A stretch of DNA of 41,551 nucleotides from Cacconaster sp033811195 (lineage in GTDB: Bacteria > Bacteroidota > Bacteroidia > Bacteroidales > UBA932), in NCBI GenBank assembly GCA_033811195.1, contig JAPXOZ010000015.1, forward strand, positions 1 through 41,551, read 5' to 3'. Position numbers and translations under genes: made by a program. The notes under the pieces are model-generated. The model did not search any database. It was given only the letters and a program-made list of their open reading frames with translations, and was not told where the DNA came from. This document shows positions 33,429-41,517 of the stretch, in pieces; within the stretch, counting starts at the first letter, position 1; every line of letters starts with the position of its first letter.

Positions 33429-33874
33429 CTCCGGTAGTTAATGGAAATGATGATTATGAGCCCGATGATACGTTTGAGCAAGCAAGGGAAATCACTTCGA
33501 TTCCAAGCAGTGGCCTGACCTTGACAGGTAAAATTTTAGCAAATGCCGCCAATGACAATGGAGGAGATTATGAGTTTTTCAAAGTGTCGTTAGCTAATGG
33601 TAAAAAAATATTGTGGTCAATAAAACCGGAAGCTTCAAATACGGAACTGCATTTTCATGTTTACGATCCAAACAAAAAATATCTTGGACTTGTAGATGGT
33701 TCAAAGGGTCAAACAATAAAGGGCTCAATGTATAATACAAGCGGAGTCGATTTGTTTTTCTATATCAAATTGGGCGGTTATATTGGTGATAACGGCAACT
33801 ACACCATTTCATTTACCGAAACTAATGCGAATTAATACATACGGTTTATAATTAAAAATATAGGAGGAATAATT

Positions 33875-34693
33875 ATGAGAAAACTTAAAAAACTCAAATT
33901 GCCGGTTGTGATTATTATCAGTCTATTTTCACTGGTCGCATGTTCACGTTCACGGGTTGAGAATGTATCTACAGACGTAGCTAAAGAGGTATTATACGCA
34001 TACAAAAACAAAGATGTTGAATTGCTTAAAAAGAACGCTTCAGGATTTTTAAAATACGCAATCTCGCCAAGTTATTTCGAAGATAAAAGCGTACAGAGTG
34101 ATGCAAAAGCTATTGATGAATGGGATGGCACCATAAAAGAAGTGCGTTATGATACCGCCAATATAATGGGCAAAAAAATGATTGTAGCTACGGCATATTT
34201 CGCCGATGCGGGACCGGACCAGATTTATGCTGTCGTGTTGTCAAGCTTAGATAATGGGAAAAAATGGGTTTTTGTAGGTACCGGCTTGGCTAAGTTAACA
34301 AAGGAGGAATTTAAACAATTAAGCAAAACCATACCGGCCGATGGGGCAAAAAAGGAATCAAAAGTCGATGAGGCGAATAAAGAGACTGAAACAGGAACAT
34401 ATTTCTCAGCCGAGTTGGCCAATGGTGATACTTTTGATAATATAAGTGAGGAAAAAATGGTGGAGTGTATCAACAGCCTTGACGATGACAATTTCTTTAT
34501 TATTCTGAAGAACAAAGAAGATTTTATTCAAGCCGCATTTTCCGATGGTGATTTTGTTGTTCAATATAAAGAGGATGGGAAACAATTTTCCGCTGAAAAG
34601 GTGCTTACAAAAGAGGAGACCATCCAATTGTTTAAAGATTACTATCAAGGGAAAGATAATTGGAAAACAGAGATTGTCTGGGTGGACTTTTAA
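33875..34693 (+). CDS. Lipoprotein, DUF4878-like N-terminal half
   Basis: 272 residues with lipobox L-V-A-C23. Residues 30-150 (VAKEVLYAYKNKDVELLKKNAS...GKKWVFVGTGLAKLTKEEF) resemble DUF4878/NTF2-like lipoproteins. After a charged linker (about 155-180), a second domain follows (MVECINSLDDDNFFIILKNKEDFIQAAFSDGDFVVQYKEDG), which looks like a small immunity-type fold, though I cannot name it. It lies 39 bp after the PPC gene and 17 bp before the next lipoprotein, so it is part of one operon. Function unknown. Confidence 0.75.
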   Translation: MRKLKKLKLPVVIIISLFSLVACSRSRVENVSTDVAKEVLYAYKNKDVELLKKNASGFLKYAISPSYFEDKSVQSDAKAIDEWDGTIKEVRYDTANIMGKKMIVATAYFADAGPDQIYAVVLSSLDNGKKWVFVGTGLAKLTKEEFKQLSKTIPADGAKKESKVDEANKETETGTYFSAELANGDTFDNISEEKMVECINSLDDDNFFIILKNKEDFIQAAFSDGDFVVQYKEDGKQFSAEKVLTKEETIQLFKDYYQGKDNWKTEIVWVDF

Positions 34694-34710
34694 TGCAAAA
34701 AATAGTGACA

Positions 34711-35574
34711 ATGAAAAAGTGCTATATACATTTTAAAGAAACATTGTTTACCAAGATACTCATAGTGAGTATGGCATTTTTATTCACTTCATGCTATTCC
34801 GAGTATTTATCAATTGGATACTCAGTCCGTTCTAGTGCTGCTGTTTGGAACGATAAACATACAAAAGTGGCTTTTGTAGCCTCAAAACAGGCTACCCGCG
34901 ATACAAAAGGTTTTTTCACCACTTTTTTTCGTGGGGGATCCCCCTTGTTTCTATTGGAGGATGTTGGACTTTACGTTTTCGATTACGAAAACAAATTACT
35001 CGAAGAGTTGGTTAACTTAAAGGACTTAGCCAGCTCGATAAGTACTTATGTGTCAAATGTGTCATACTTGAATGTGACATTAGCACTAACCGATACCATG
35101 GTTTATTACTTGGTATCTCCAAAATTTGGTTGGGACTGGAAGTACTACCATATACCAGCATCGATAAAAGAAAAATATGAGCAGCCCTATGCATTTAATA
35201 TGCATACAAAAACTGCTACAACTGTTGATTCCACGACGTTCAATAATCTTGTCATCAAATCAGAAAAATGCGATCCGATTTTGCTCAAAAAGGAACTTGC
35301 ACAAATTCCTTTGGCCGATTGGGGACTGAAGCTGCAGGAATTATATCCCAAATCGGATAGGAAATATATTATAGAAACGATTTACCTGTACAATACATCA
35401 AGCAAAACTCGACGGGCTGTAGTGGAACAAATCATAGCAAAAAAAAGTAAAGCTAAGATTGAGTCGATACTCAAAGAAATGGATGATTATAGAAATAATC
35501 TTGAAGAACCTTGGAAGACCCTTCATGAAATAGAGTCAAAGGATATCTATGAACAAATTAGAGCATTATTGTAA
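34711..35574 (+). CDS. Lipoprotein A of tandem paralogous pair, unknown function
   Basis: 287 residues from ATG 34711. This start (MKKCYIHFKETLFTKILIV) is chosen over 34660 because the paralog at 35929 begins the same way and the lipobox (FLFTSC) then falls at the right distance. Conserved with the paralog: YSEYL, AVWND..TKVAFVAS, DVGLYVFD.EN, LALTDT.VYYL.SP..GWDW, TTFNNL.I.SEKCD, IYPKSDR.YI.ETIYL. The C-terminal tail is helical and charged (AVVEQIIAKKSKAKIESIL). The N-terminal part is probably a beta-propeller or sandwich. No family recognised. Confidence 0.75.
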   Translation: MKKCYIHFKETLFTKILIVSMAFLFTSCYSEYLSIGYSVRSSAAVWNDKHTKVAFVASKQATRDTKGFFTTFFRGGSPLFLLEDVGLYVFDYENKLLEELVNLKDLASSISTYVSNVSYLNVTLALTDTMVYYLVSPKFGWDWKYYHIPASIKEKYEQPYAFNMHTKTATTVDSTTFNNLVIKSEKCDPILLKKELAQIPLADWGLKLQELYPKSDRKYIIETIYLYNTSSKTRRAVVEQIIAKKSKAKIESILKEMDDYRNNLEEPWKTLHEIESKDIYEQIRALL

Positions 35575-35599
35575 AGTAGTTTGCCTTATGTTTGCCTCA

Positions 35600-35638
35600 T
35601 TCGGCGAAGTCTGCGATTTCGTAGTAAACTTCGCCGAA
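35600..35638. other. 11-bp hairpin in the gap between paralogs
   Basis: TTCGGCGAAGT (35600-35610) pairs with ACTTCGCCGAA (35628-35638), with further pairing in the 17-base loop and no T-run. It may act as terminator or mark an insertion boundary. The 354-bp gap otherwise holds the remnant at 35719-35778. Confidence 0.5.
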
Positions 35639-35718
35639 CGAGATGGGTGCGTTGTTCTACGGACAAACCGTTTGTTTGTGGGTGATGCTTGTTCTGCACA
35701 TGTAGTGCGCTAGGCCTC

Positions 35719-35778
35719 TTATTTGAAAGCATACCTTAAACCAACATATACAGCGCGGTAAGCAGATGACTTTGTGGA
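35719..35778 (-). pseudogene. Possible C-terminal scrap of an outer membrane beta-barrel protein
   Basis: Minus-strand codons read STKSSAYRAVYVGLRYAFK and stop. Alternating aromatic residues and a terminal Phe-Lys resemble the last strand of Bacteroidota porins. It is only 19 codons long, so chance is possible. Confidence 0.3.
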
Positions 35779-35928
35779 GCAAAGTAAAAGCGTTAGGGGC
35801 AAAGAAATCTTAAAAAGGCAAAAAAATATTGATATGGTTTACTCACTTGATAATTAGAGTAATAATATAGAACTTATCCTATTTCGCTCAAAAAAATGCC
35901 ACACTGTTAAGAAAATAGAAAAAACGGA

Positions 35929-36801
35929 ATGAAAAAGTGCTATTTATATTTTAAAGAAACATTGTTTACCAAGATACTCATAGTGAGTATGGCATTTGTA
36001 TTTACATCATGCTATTCCGAGTATTTGACAATGGAATACGACCTCCATTGGGGTGCTGTTTGGAACGATAATCAGACAAAAGTGGCTTTTGTTGCCTCAG
36101 CAGAAGCCTTCCGTCGTCCGAAAGGTATCGCCACTTTCCCCGATGGGGGACAATCCAAGTATTTATTTAAGGATGTTGGACTTTATGTTTTTGATTGCGA
36201 AAACGAATCACTTGAAAAGCTAATTACCTTTAGTGAGCTAACAGGTTTGATAGGCTCGTCGAGAATAAGATGGAGCGTAACATTAGCGCTAACCGATACC
36301 TTGGTTTACTACTTGATATCTCCTGTTCCTGGTTGGGACTGGTGGATTGAAAATGCCAGCACCCCGGAATCCCAACGATTTATAGAATCGTTAAGGGAAA
36401 AAGATGGGCAGCCGCGTGCATTTCATATATATACCGAAACCGATACAGCTATTGATTCTACGACTTTCAATAATCTTCTTATCGAATCGGAAAAATGCGA
36501 TCTGACTTCGCTCGGAAGACTAGTTTCAAAAGTTCCTTTGGCCAATTGGGGCCTAAAGCCGAAAGAAATATATCCAAAATCGGACAGGGAATATATTAAT
36601 GAAACGATTTACCTACACAATGGTTCAAGCGCAACCAGACGGGCTGTAGTAGAGCAAATAATAGCAACAAAAAGTAAAGCTAAGATTAAGTCGATACTCA
36701 AAAAAATGGATAAATATTACGATGGTTTTGAGGAACCCTTTACGAGAACATACAAGCGGCAAGCAAAGGAAACCTATGATCAAATTAAAGCATTGATCTA
36801 A
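35929..36801 (+). CDS. Lipoprotein B of tandem paralogous pair, unknown function
   Basis: 290 residues, paralog of the 34711 gene. The first 80 bases (signal peptide, lipobox FVFTSC) are almost identical at DNA level; the middle is more divergent (GGQSKYLFKDVGLYVFDCEN; VPGWDWWIENA) and the tail again conserved (ATRRAVVEQIIATKSKAKIKSILKKMD). The pattern fits an old tandem duplication with recent conversion at the 5' end. Next gene starts 11 bp downstream, so it is co-transcribed with the laminin-B-type gene. Confidence 0.75.
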   Translation: MKKCYLYFKETLFTKILIVSMAFVFTSCYSEYLTMEYDLHWGAVWNDNQTKVAFVASAEAFRRPKGIATFPDGGQSKYLFKDVGLYVFDCENESLEKLITFSELTGLIGSSRIRWSVTLALTDTLVYYLISPVPGWDWWIENASTPESQRFIESLREKDGQPRAFHIYTETDTAIDSTTFNNLLIESEKCDLTSLGRLVSKVPLANWGLKPKEIYPKSDREYINETIYLHNGSSATRRAVVEQIIATKSKAKIKSILKKMDKYYDGFEEPFTRTYKRQAKETYDQIKALI

Positions 36802-36812
36802 AACTTATTAGA

Positions 36813-37409
36813 ATGAAACAGAAAAAAATTTATTATTTCATCGGATTGGTAATCCTACTAATTATCTTTCTTCTTTTACCTAAATGCCAACCAAAGACTA
36901 TTTGCAGTTCTTTTGACAGGAACGATGAGGGCTGGAAAGTAGTTGGCGATGTTATAAACGCTTTTGCCAAACCTAATTATCATAATACGGATGGTAATCC
37001 TGGTGGTTATTTGTCAGCAACCGACGAAACTACAGGCGGTGTTTGGTATTGGAGCGCTCCAAATAAGTTTTTGGGTTCCAAAAAGGCAGCTTTCAATAAA
37101 AAACTTCAATTCGACTTGAAACAATCTGCTCTCAATAATCAGTTTGAAGACGCTGATGTAATACTTGAAAGCAAAGATTTAACTTTGGTATTTAGATTAT
37201 CATCGCATCCAGATACTGCTTGGACATCATATTCAGTCATCTTATCACCCGAAGCAGGCTGGAAAATAAATACTATTCATGGTAAACCAGCAAGTGAAGA
37301 GGACTTTATTAAGGTGTTATCTAATCTTACTAGTTTAAAAATAAGAGGAGAGTTTATTTCCGGTCCTGATGTTGGCTCAATTGATAATGTATGCTTGTAT
37401 TTAAAATAA
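36813..37409 (+). CDS. Membrane-anchored laminin-B-domain protein
   Basis: 198 residues. A hydrophobic N-terminal helix (7-22) is followed at once by a laminin B (domain IV)-like domain: FDRNDEGWKVVGD, GNPGGYLSATDETTGGVWYWSAP, LQFDLKQS, TAWTSYSVILSPEAGWK, FIKVLSNLTSLKIRGEF and the end DVGSIDNVCLYL. The length (about 165 residues) suits one full domain. In bacteria such domains act as carbohydrate-binding-like jelly rolls on exported proteins. The exact partner is unknown. Confidence 0.82.
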   Translation: MKQKKIYYFIGLVILLIIFLLLPKCQPKTICSSFDRNDEGWKVVGDVINAFAKPNYHNTDGNPGGYLSATDETTGGVWYWSAPNKFLGSKKAAFNKKLQFDLKQSALNNQFEDADVILESKDLTLVFRLSSHPDTAWTSYSVILSPEAGWKINTIHGKPASEEDFIKVLSNLTSLKIRGEFISGPDVGSIDNVCLYLK

Positions 37410-37459
37410 TTACGTAAAACTGTTGGAAAATAAAATATTAATTTTTAAAACGTAACGCT

Positions 37460-38611
37460 ATGAGAACTAAATTAATTATTATCATCGCTCTGCTTGTGGC
37501 CGCTTTTTCATGTCCGGCACAAGCACAAGTAAAAGTAAAATTAAACGTTAAAGGGCTTCTGAATACAGTAGTAAAGGAAGCCGAGAAAGCAGCAGAGAGA
37601 AAAAAGGAAAAAGAAAAGGAACAAGCAAAGGAACAAGAGCTGACTTCCGAGAAAGCAGGAACGACTGCAACTGAGAAAACCGAGGCGACGGCAACTGAAA
37701 AAACGGAGGCGACGGCAACTGAGAAACCACAAACGCCGATAACTTATGAAAAATTAATTATCCCTCTATATTCAGGAAGCAAGATTCAGGATGACTATAA
37801 AACCGGTTTTGTTGAAGAGATGCTACTCATTATTAATGAGTCTACTGTTCGAAATGTTGAAGGTTATGTAAGACGCGTTTTTTGTGCTGCTCCGGAGGGG
37901 CGTTCTGAATTAGAAATAGCAAGAAACTACGAAAACGCCATTAAAGAAAGTGGCGGGTCAATATTGTTAAAAACCCGTAAACCACAAGCAATTGTAATAA
38001 ACGGTAAAAAATTTAGCGAGATTTTCAGCAAACACAGGAGGGATATGATAACACGGACTCAGAACGACCTTCCTACTTTAGCAACAGAATTCTTGTCAGG
38101 AAAGTTTAGCACGACGGACAAAGATATTTATATCATGATTGCTATATGTCGCGGAGCCCGTCAAGCACTTGACGACAAGTGGACATATTATGAAATTGTT
38201 ACCGTAGAAACTGAGCCCATGGCAATGGGAATGGTGACTGCGGCAGCTATAGGAGAAGGGCTATCAACACTCGGACGCATTCCCATTTATGATATCTTTT
38301 TTGATACGGGGCAATCCGAAGTAAAACCGGAGTCTGCCGATGCATTGAAAGCCATTGCCGAATACCTTAATGCCAATGAAACTCAAAAAGTAGTAATAGT
38401 GGGGCATACGGACAACGTAGGTGATTTTGATATGAATATAACTCTTTCACAGGAGCGGGCAAATGCGGTAATGGAAAAACTGATATCCGAATATGGTGTC
38501 AGTAGAGAACAACTCAGACCATTCGGCGTAGGTCCCGTTTCACCTATTGCAAGCAATTCCACGGAAGAGGGCAAAGCCCAGAACAGACGTGTCGAGGTAG
38601 TAGAACAATAG
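37460..38611 (+). CDS. OmpA-family protein with Ala/Thr/Glu/Lys-rich linker
   Basis: 383 residues. Signal peptide (cleaved after AQA). A helical, Lys/Glu-rich region (30-65) passes into an eight-residue repeat, ATATEKTE, about three copies (DNA repeat of 24 bp near 37666-37730). A domain of unknown type (about 95-270) precedes the OmpA C-terminal domain: YDIFFDTGQSEVKPES, VVIVGHTDNVGDFDMNITLSQERANAV and QNRRVEVV, with the Asp and Arg that bind diaminopimelate of peptidoglycan. The 5' leader resembles that of the PPC lipoprotein (32152-32182). Confidence 0.88.
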   Translation: MRTKLIIIIALLVAAFSCPAQAQVKVKLNVKGLLNTVVKEAEKAAERKKEKEKEQAKEQELTSEKAGTTATEKTEATATEKTEATATEKPQTPITYEKLIIPLYSGSKIQDDYKTGFVEEMLLIINESTVRNVEGYVRRVFCAAPEGRSELEIARNYENAIKESGGSILLKTRKPQAIVINGKKFSEIFSKHRRDMITRTQNDLPTLATEFLSGKFSTTDKDIYIMIAICRGARQALDDKWTYYEIVTVETEPMAMGMVTAAAIGEGLSTLGRIPIYDIFFDTGQSEVKPESADALKAIAEYLNANETQKVVIVGHTDNVGDFDMNITLSQERANAVMEKLISEYGVSREQLRPFGVGPVSPIASNSTEEGKAQNRRVEVVEQ

Positions 38612-38640
38612 AACGCAATCGTAAGACCGATTGATCATTT

Positions 38641-38712
38641 GTGGCCGGGGATTTGCGTTCAGAACGCGCATTTCCTCGGCCACTTTCATTTCCCTGGCCG
38701 CCTGCGGCGAAA
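38641..38712. repeat. GC-rich imperfect hairpin and degenerate REP-like unit
   Basis: GTGGCCG (38641-38647) pairs with CGGCCAC (38677-38683), with a partly paired interior, and a short GCCGC..GCGGC palindrome follows (38697-38709). The words GGGATTTGCG, GCATTTCC and CCGCCTGCGGCG recur in the two elements at 41160-41222 and 41409-41468. It stands just after the OmpA gene and may serve as its terminator. Confidence 0.55.
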
Positions 38713-38816
38713 ACTAATTAAGGATATGCCATTAACTACTTTAGGAAATTTTTGGCAACTTATTTCCTTAGTATCACCTAACAAACATCTCTAAATGTGA
38801 CATAATTATAACATTG

Positions 38817-38852
38817 GTGCTAAAAATGTGTGAAAAATCACATTTTTAGTAC
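38817..38852. other. AT-rich inverted repeat near a CRP-like site
   Basis: GTGCTAAAAATGTG (38817-38830) pairs with CACATTTTTAGTAC (38839-38852), 13 of 14 positions. Close by, TGTGAAATAAATCACC (38860-38875) fits TGTGA-N6-TCAC. Between convergent genes, so a bidirectional terminator or att-like site is as likely as a regulator site. Confidence 0.4.
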
Positions 38853-38963
38853 TAATAATGTGAAATAAATCACCGTCTTTTATTAACAATAGTTTTCGAG
38901 TTTGATTTTCGGACTTTATCATGTTTTCTAAATTTAAGTGTAAACCTATTTCAGGACATGACA

Positions 38964-39695
38964 TTAATTTCCGTTCTTCTTTTTGGGGTTCAATTGTTTG
39001 GGCTGGTTAGTATTTTCTATCTTTTTAATGCTATCAGCTGTTGGCAAATCTTCCGACATGGTTCCGCCTAACTCTTTAATGGTTTTGCGTACTTTTTTAC
39101 CAACTTCGTGGTGTGTTTTGTTGGCTTTATGTTTGCCTTTTATATTTTCTCGTTTTAGCTTCTCTTCGGTTTGTGTAGCACGGAAAAGGTTGGCTGCCAA
39201 TTCGGTACTACCCATATGATCAAGTATCTGTTGAGTTTTCTTTAACCCCTTCTTTTTATGGATTGCCTTAGCATCTAACCCGCCATATAAGCCCTTGTAG
39301 CCATGGTTTTGGAAGATAGCATAATCAATTGGTTCTACTACTCCGGCATCTTTTGCCGCTGCTGCAAGTTGTGCATTGTGTTTTGCCATCTCGTTTCGTA
39401 AAAACAAACGTTTCTCATCTTCAGAGCTCAAGCGGTTATACTCGTCCATTTTGCTTATTTCCTGCAAACGAGTTTGCACTGCAAAATAAGTTTGTCCCAA
39501 AGCGACAACTTCTTTACTAGGATCAGCATTTTGAACAATTAGATAACAAGCGTAACGGGATAGTTTAACACTTTCGACTTTACGCCGCGCTGTTTTTCCA
39601 AGGCTTATCATTTCGAGGATATCCTCGAAATGATGAATCACTTGTTGATTACTGTTTACACATGCTTCTTTTGCCCTATCCTCCTGGCATGGGAG
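38964..39695 (-). pseudogene. dinD: DNA-damage-inducible protein D, 5'-truncated
   Basis: The open frame covers 244 codons back to an in-frame TGA at 39696-39698. The sequence from QEDRAKEACVNSNQQVIHHF onward aligns with E. coli DinD from its AKEACENSG region to the end (LSRYACYLIVQNADPSKEV, IFQNHGYKGLYGGLDAKAIH, LDHMGSTELAANLFRATQTE). The first 45 or so codons with the initial ARELS-type segment are missing. A GTG at 39641 could start a 225-aa product, but that would begin inside the domain. Probably inactive. Confidence 0.75.
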
Positions 39696-39758
39696 TCAAG
39701 TCATTGTATAATAGCAATTTACAATCATTACCCATATGCTGAAATATAATGACAAAAC

Positions 39759-39790
39759 TTTGGAAGTATCATTATTGAGTTGTAATTTTG
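39759..39790 (+). promoter_or_regulatory. Promoter of yhcG-like gene
   Basis: TTTG (39759-39762), 20-bp spacer, TAATTTTG (39783-39790). Transcription start near 39797, about 55 bases before the ATG. Confidence 0.7.
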
Positions 39791-39851
39791 AGCATATCAA
39801 TCAAAGAACTGCACCATAGGTTGATTCTATAAATCATAAAACACAAAGAGT

Positions 39852-41129
39852 ATGAATGAAAATATACAGGAAAAAGAAACTCATGATTTTTCACCCATTG
39901 TACGTGCTATAGGTTCTGACCTCGAACAAACACAAGTACGCATGATTACCTCGGCTAATGCCAACATGCTATTCCATTATTGGAAAGTGGGGCATTTCAT
40001 ACTCTACCTACAAAAGAAAGAGGGCTGGGGAAGTAAGGTCATTGACAATCTTTCAAAGGCAATCCGCTCTCAGTATCCCGACAAGAAGGGTTATTCTCGC
40101 AGGAACATATTCTATATGTGCCAGTTTGCAAGTGATTATCCACTGGTAGTTTTGAAAGGAATGGGTAAAATGGATAACATACTTATTAGTCCTTCTGTTG
40201 AGAATGTATTACAACGAACAAATCAACTAAACCAAATTGTGCAAGAACCTCTTGCACTAATTCAAGATGATGATAATCAACATCATACAATCGTGCAACA
40301 ACCTATTGCACAATTAAAAGAAGTGTCAGAAACACTCTCTTCCATTTACCACGTAGATATTACTAAAATTGAGGAACTCTTCAAGTTCTCTGCCGTTGTT
40401 CGCACTAACTGGGCAAGTCATGTAATACTACTCAATAGCAAACTCCCATTAGGGGAACGCTATTGGTACATCACTCAAGCTGTAGCAAACGGATGGAGCA
40501 GTACTGTCTTGCAAATGCAAATAAAAACTAATCTTTTCGCTCGGCAAATAAAGGCAAATAAAGTAAGCAACTTTTCTGCACGCCTGCCAAAACCACAAAG
40601 CGACCTTGCCAACTACCTAATGAAAGACCCTTACATATTTGATATGATGGGGCGAACAGAGATAATGGCAGAGAAGGACATTGAACGGCAGCTTGTATCG
40701 CATATCACAAAGTATCTGCTTGAAATGGGTAGCGGTTTTGCATTCGTGGCACAACAGAAGCATTTTGAAGTGGGCGACTCAGATTTCTATGCCGACCTGA
40801 TTCTCTATAACATCAAACTACATGCCTATGTTGTCATTGAGCTCAAATCCACACCATTCAAGCCCGAATACATGGGGCAACTTAACTTCTATATCAATGT
40901 TGTAGATGATTTTTTACGTGGTGAACACGATAACAAAACTATTGGTTTACTTCTCTGTAATGGCGGCAATAAGATAATAGCCCAATATTCTCTCTCCGGT
41001 TACGACCAACCTATTGGCGTGAGTGATTATCAACTCACAAAGGCAATTCCAGAAAATCTCAAATCTGCATTGCCTACTATAGAAGAGGTAGAAGAAGTAC
41101 TGTCAAAGATTGTAGATCAGAACATATAG
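39852..41129 (+). CDS. YhcG-type PDDEXK nuclease (DUF1016)
   Basis: 425 residues. The N-terminal DUF1016_N domain (about 10-205: YWKVGHFILYLQKKEGWGSKVIDNLSKAI, GYSRRNIFYMCQFA, NWASHVILLNSKL) contains an insert (110-155) with an internal repeat (IVQEPLALI / IVQQPIAQL). The C-terminal nuclease domain has FAFVAQQKHFEVGDSDFYADLILYN and VVIELK, i.e. the D...ExK core, then GQLNFYINVVDD. The protein looks complete. Such genes often sit inside type I restriction or mobile loci, as does dinD, but no hsd genes are seen here. Confidence 0.9.
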   Translation: MNENIQEKETHDFSPIVRAIGSDLEQTQVRMITSANANMLFHYWKVGHFILYLQKKEGWGSKVIDNLSKAIRSQYPDKKGYSRRNIFYMCQFASDYPLVVLKGMGKMDNILISPSVENVLQRTNQLNQIVQEPLALIQDDDNQHHTIVQQPIAQLKEVSETLSSIYHVDITKIEELFKFSAVVRTNWASHVILLNSKLPLGERYWYITQAVANGWSSTVLQMQIKTNLFARQIKANKVSNFSARLPKPQSDLANYLMKDPYIFDMMGRTEIMAEKDIERQLVSHITKYLLEMGSGFAFVAQQKHFEVGDSDFYADLILYNIKLHAYVVIELKSTPFKPEYMGQLNFYINVVDDFLRGEHDNKTIGLLLCNGGNKIIAQYSLSGYDQPIGVSDYQLTKAIPENLKSALPTIEEVEEVLSKIVDQNI

Positions 41130-41159
41130 TAATCACAAACACAAGAGTGGCGAATAATT

Positions 41160-41222
41160 AGGGATTTGCTCACTGCGTTCGCATTTCCCTCCCCGCCTGC
41201 GGCGGGGCGAGGCAAAGCACGA
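41160..41222. repeat. GC-rich REP-like element, copy 1
   Basis: Contains the palindrome CCCCGCC-TGC-GGCGGGG. A 38-bp stretch (41185-41222) is identical to 41431-41468. It is preceded by an imperfect inverted pair (GGGATTTG / CATTTCCC). Confidence 0.8.
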
Positions 41223-41332
41223 GGGATTTAGTCGTTTCACTCCTACATCCCTGACTACTCGCCGTAGGGGCCCTTACAAGTCGAAAGGCCTGAAGCTGCG
41301 CTTCTGTTTTTATACAATAAATCCCACCACGA

Positions 41333-41395
41333 AACTCGTAACACGAACCACGCACCAACTCGGAACTACATACTCGATACTCAGAACTAACAGAA
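41333..41395. repeat. Inverted GAGTTnn array with CGTAACACG words
   Basis: Read on the minus strand, GAGTATC, GAGTATG and GAGTTGG units appear, with CGTAACACGAACCACGCACC on the plus strand as near 16417. Same family as the arrays at 12001, 16311, 22911 and 28995 but in the opposite orientation. Confidence 0.55.
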
Positions 41396-41409
41396 TCCCT
41401 CTCTCTCCG
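41393..41409 (+). other. Inverted 17-bp copy of the tRNA 3' end
   Basis: GAATCCCTCTCTCTCCG at 41393-41409 is identical to the T-loop/acceptor end of the tRNA at 41534-41518 (minus strand). Such partial tRNA copies often mark att sites of integrated elements. Confidence 0.65.
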
Positions 41410-41468
41410 AGGGATTGTGCGCTTCGCGCATTCCCTCCCCGCCTGCGGCGGGGCGAGGCAAAGCACGA
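41409..41468. repeat. GC-rich REP-like element, copy 2
   Basis: Shares the 38-bp block (41431-41468) with copy 1 and has its own flanking inverted pair (GAGGGATT...GCGC / GCGCATTCCCTC). The word GCAAAGCACG at its end returns inverted at the tRNA 3' flank (41508-41517). Confidence 0.8.
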
Positions 41469-41470
41469 AT

Positions 41471-41507
41471 AAAAAATGGCGTTCAAGTAAACTTGACGCC
41501 ATTTTTT
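41471..41507 (-). terminator. Terminator of the tRNA gene
   Basis: AAAAAATGGCGTTCAAGT pairs with ACTTGACGCCATTTTTT with one bulged T. A-run and T-run make it work in both directions. It lies 11 bp past the tRNA 3' end. Confidence 0.85.
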
Positions 41508-41517
41508 CCGTGCTTTG

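Larger units (their letters stand above)
32183..33835 (+). pseudogene. PPC-repeat lipoprotein interrupted by in-frame TAA
   Basis: One frame of 551 codons with a single internal stop at 32621-32623. The N-terminus has a lipobox (FIVVSC). Four PPC-like beta domains follow (D-K-Y-E-P-N-N; A-P-N-H-T-I-E-T-A-K x2; Y-E-P-D-D-T-F-E-Q-A). After the stop, the frame continues without shift: YYIR-stop-SGCNGSYYDH aligns residue by residue with FYLQVFGWDGSYYDH of the later repeats, the stop replacing Val. The stop sits in a perfect palindrome (32610-32635). The product is a 146-aa fragment unless the stop is read through; a 381-aa frame starts at 32690. PPC domains are usual in secreted proteases and surface proteins. 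Confidence 0.8.

Noticed and set aside
34660..34710. ATG at 34660 for lipoprotein A
   Set aside because: The paralog starts at the equivalent of 34711 and the lipobox would be too far from the longer start; the extension also overlaps the preceding gene.
37541..37732. Antisense frames over the OmpA linker
   Set aside because: They result from the low-complexity Lys/Glu/Thr codons of the linker.
39510..39641. GTG at 39641 as the true dinD start
   Set aside because: Homology to DinD continues upstream in frame to about 39690, so the start would lie within the domain.
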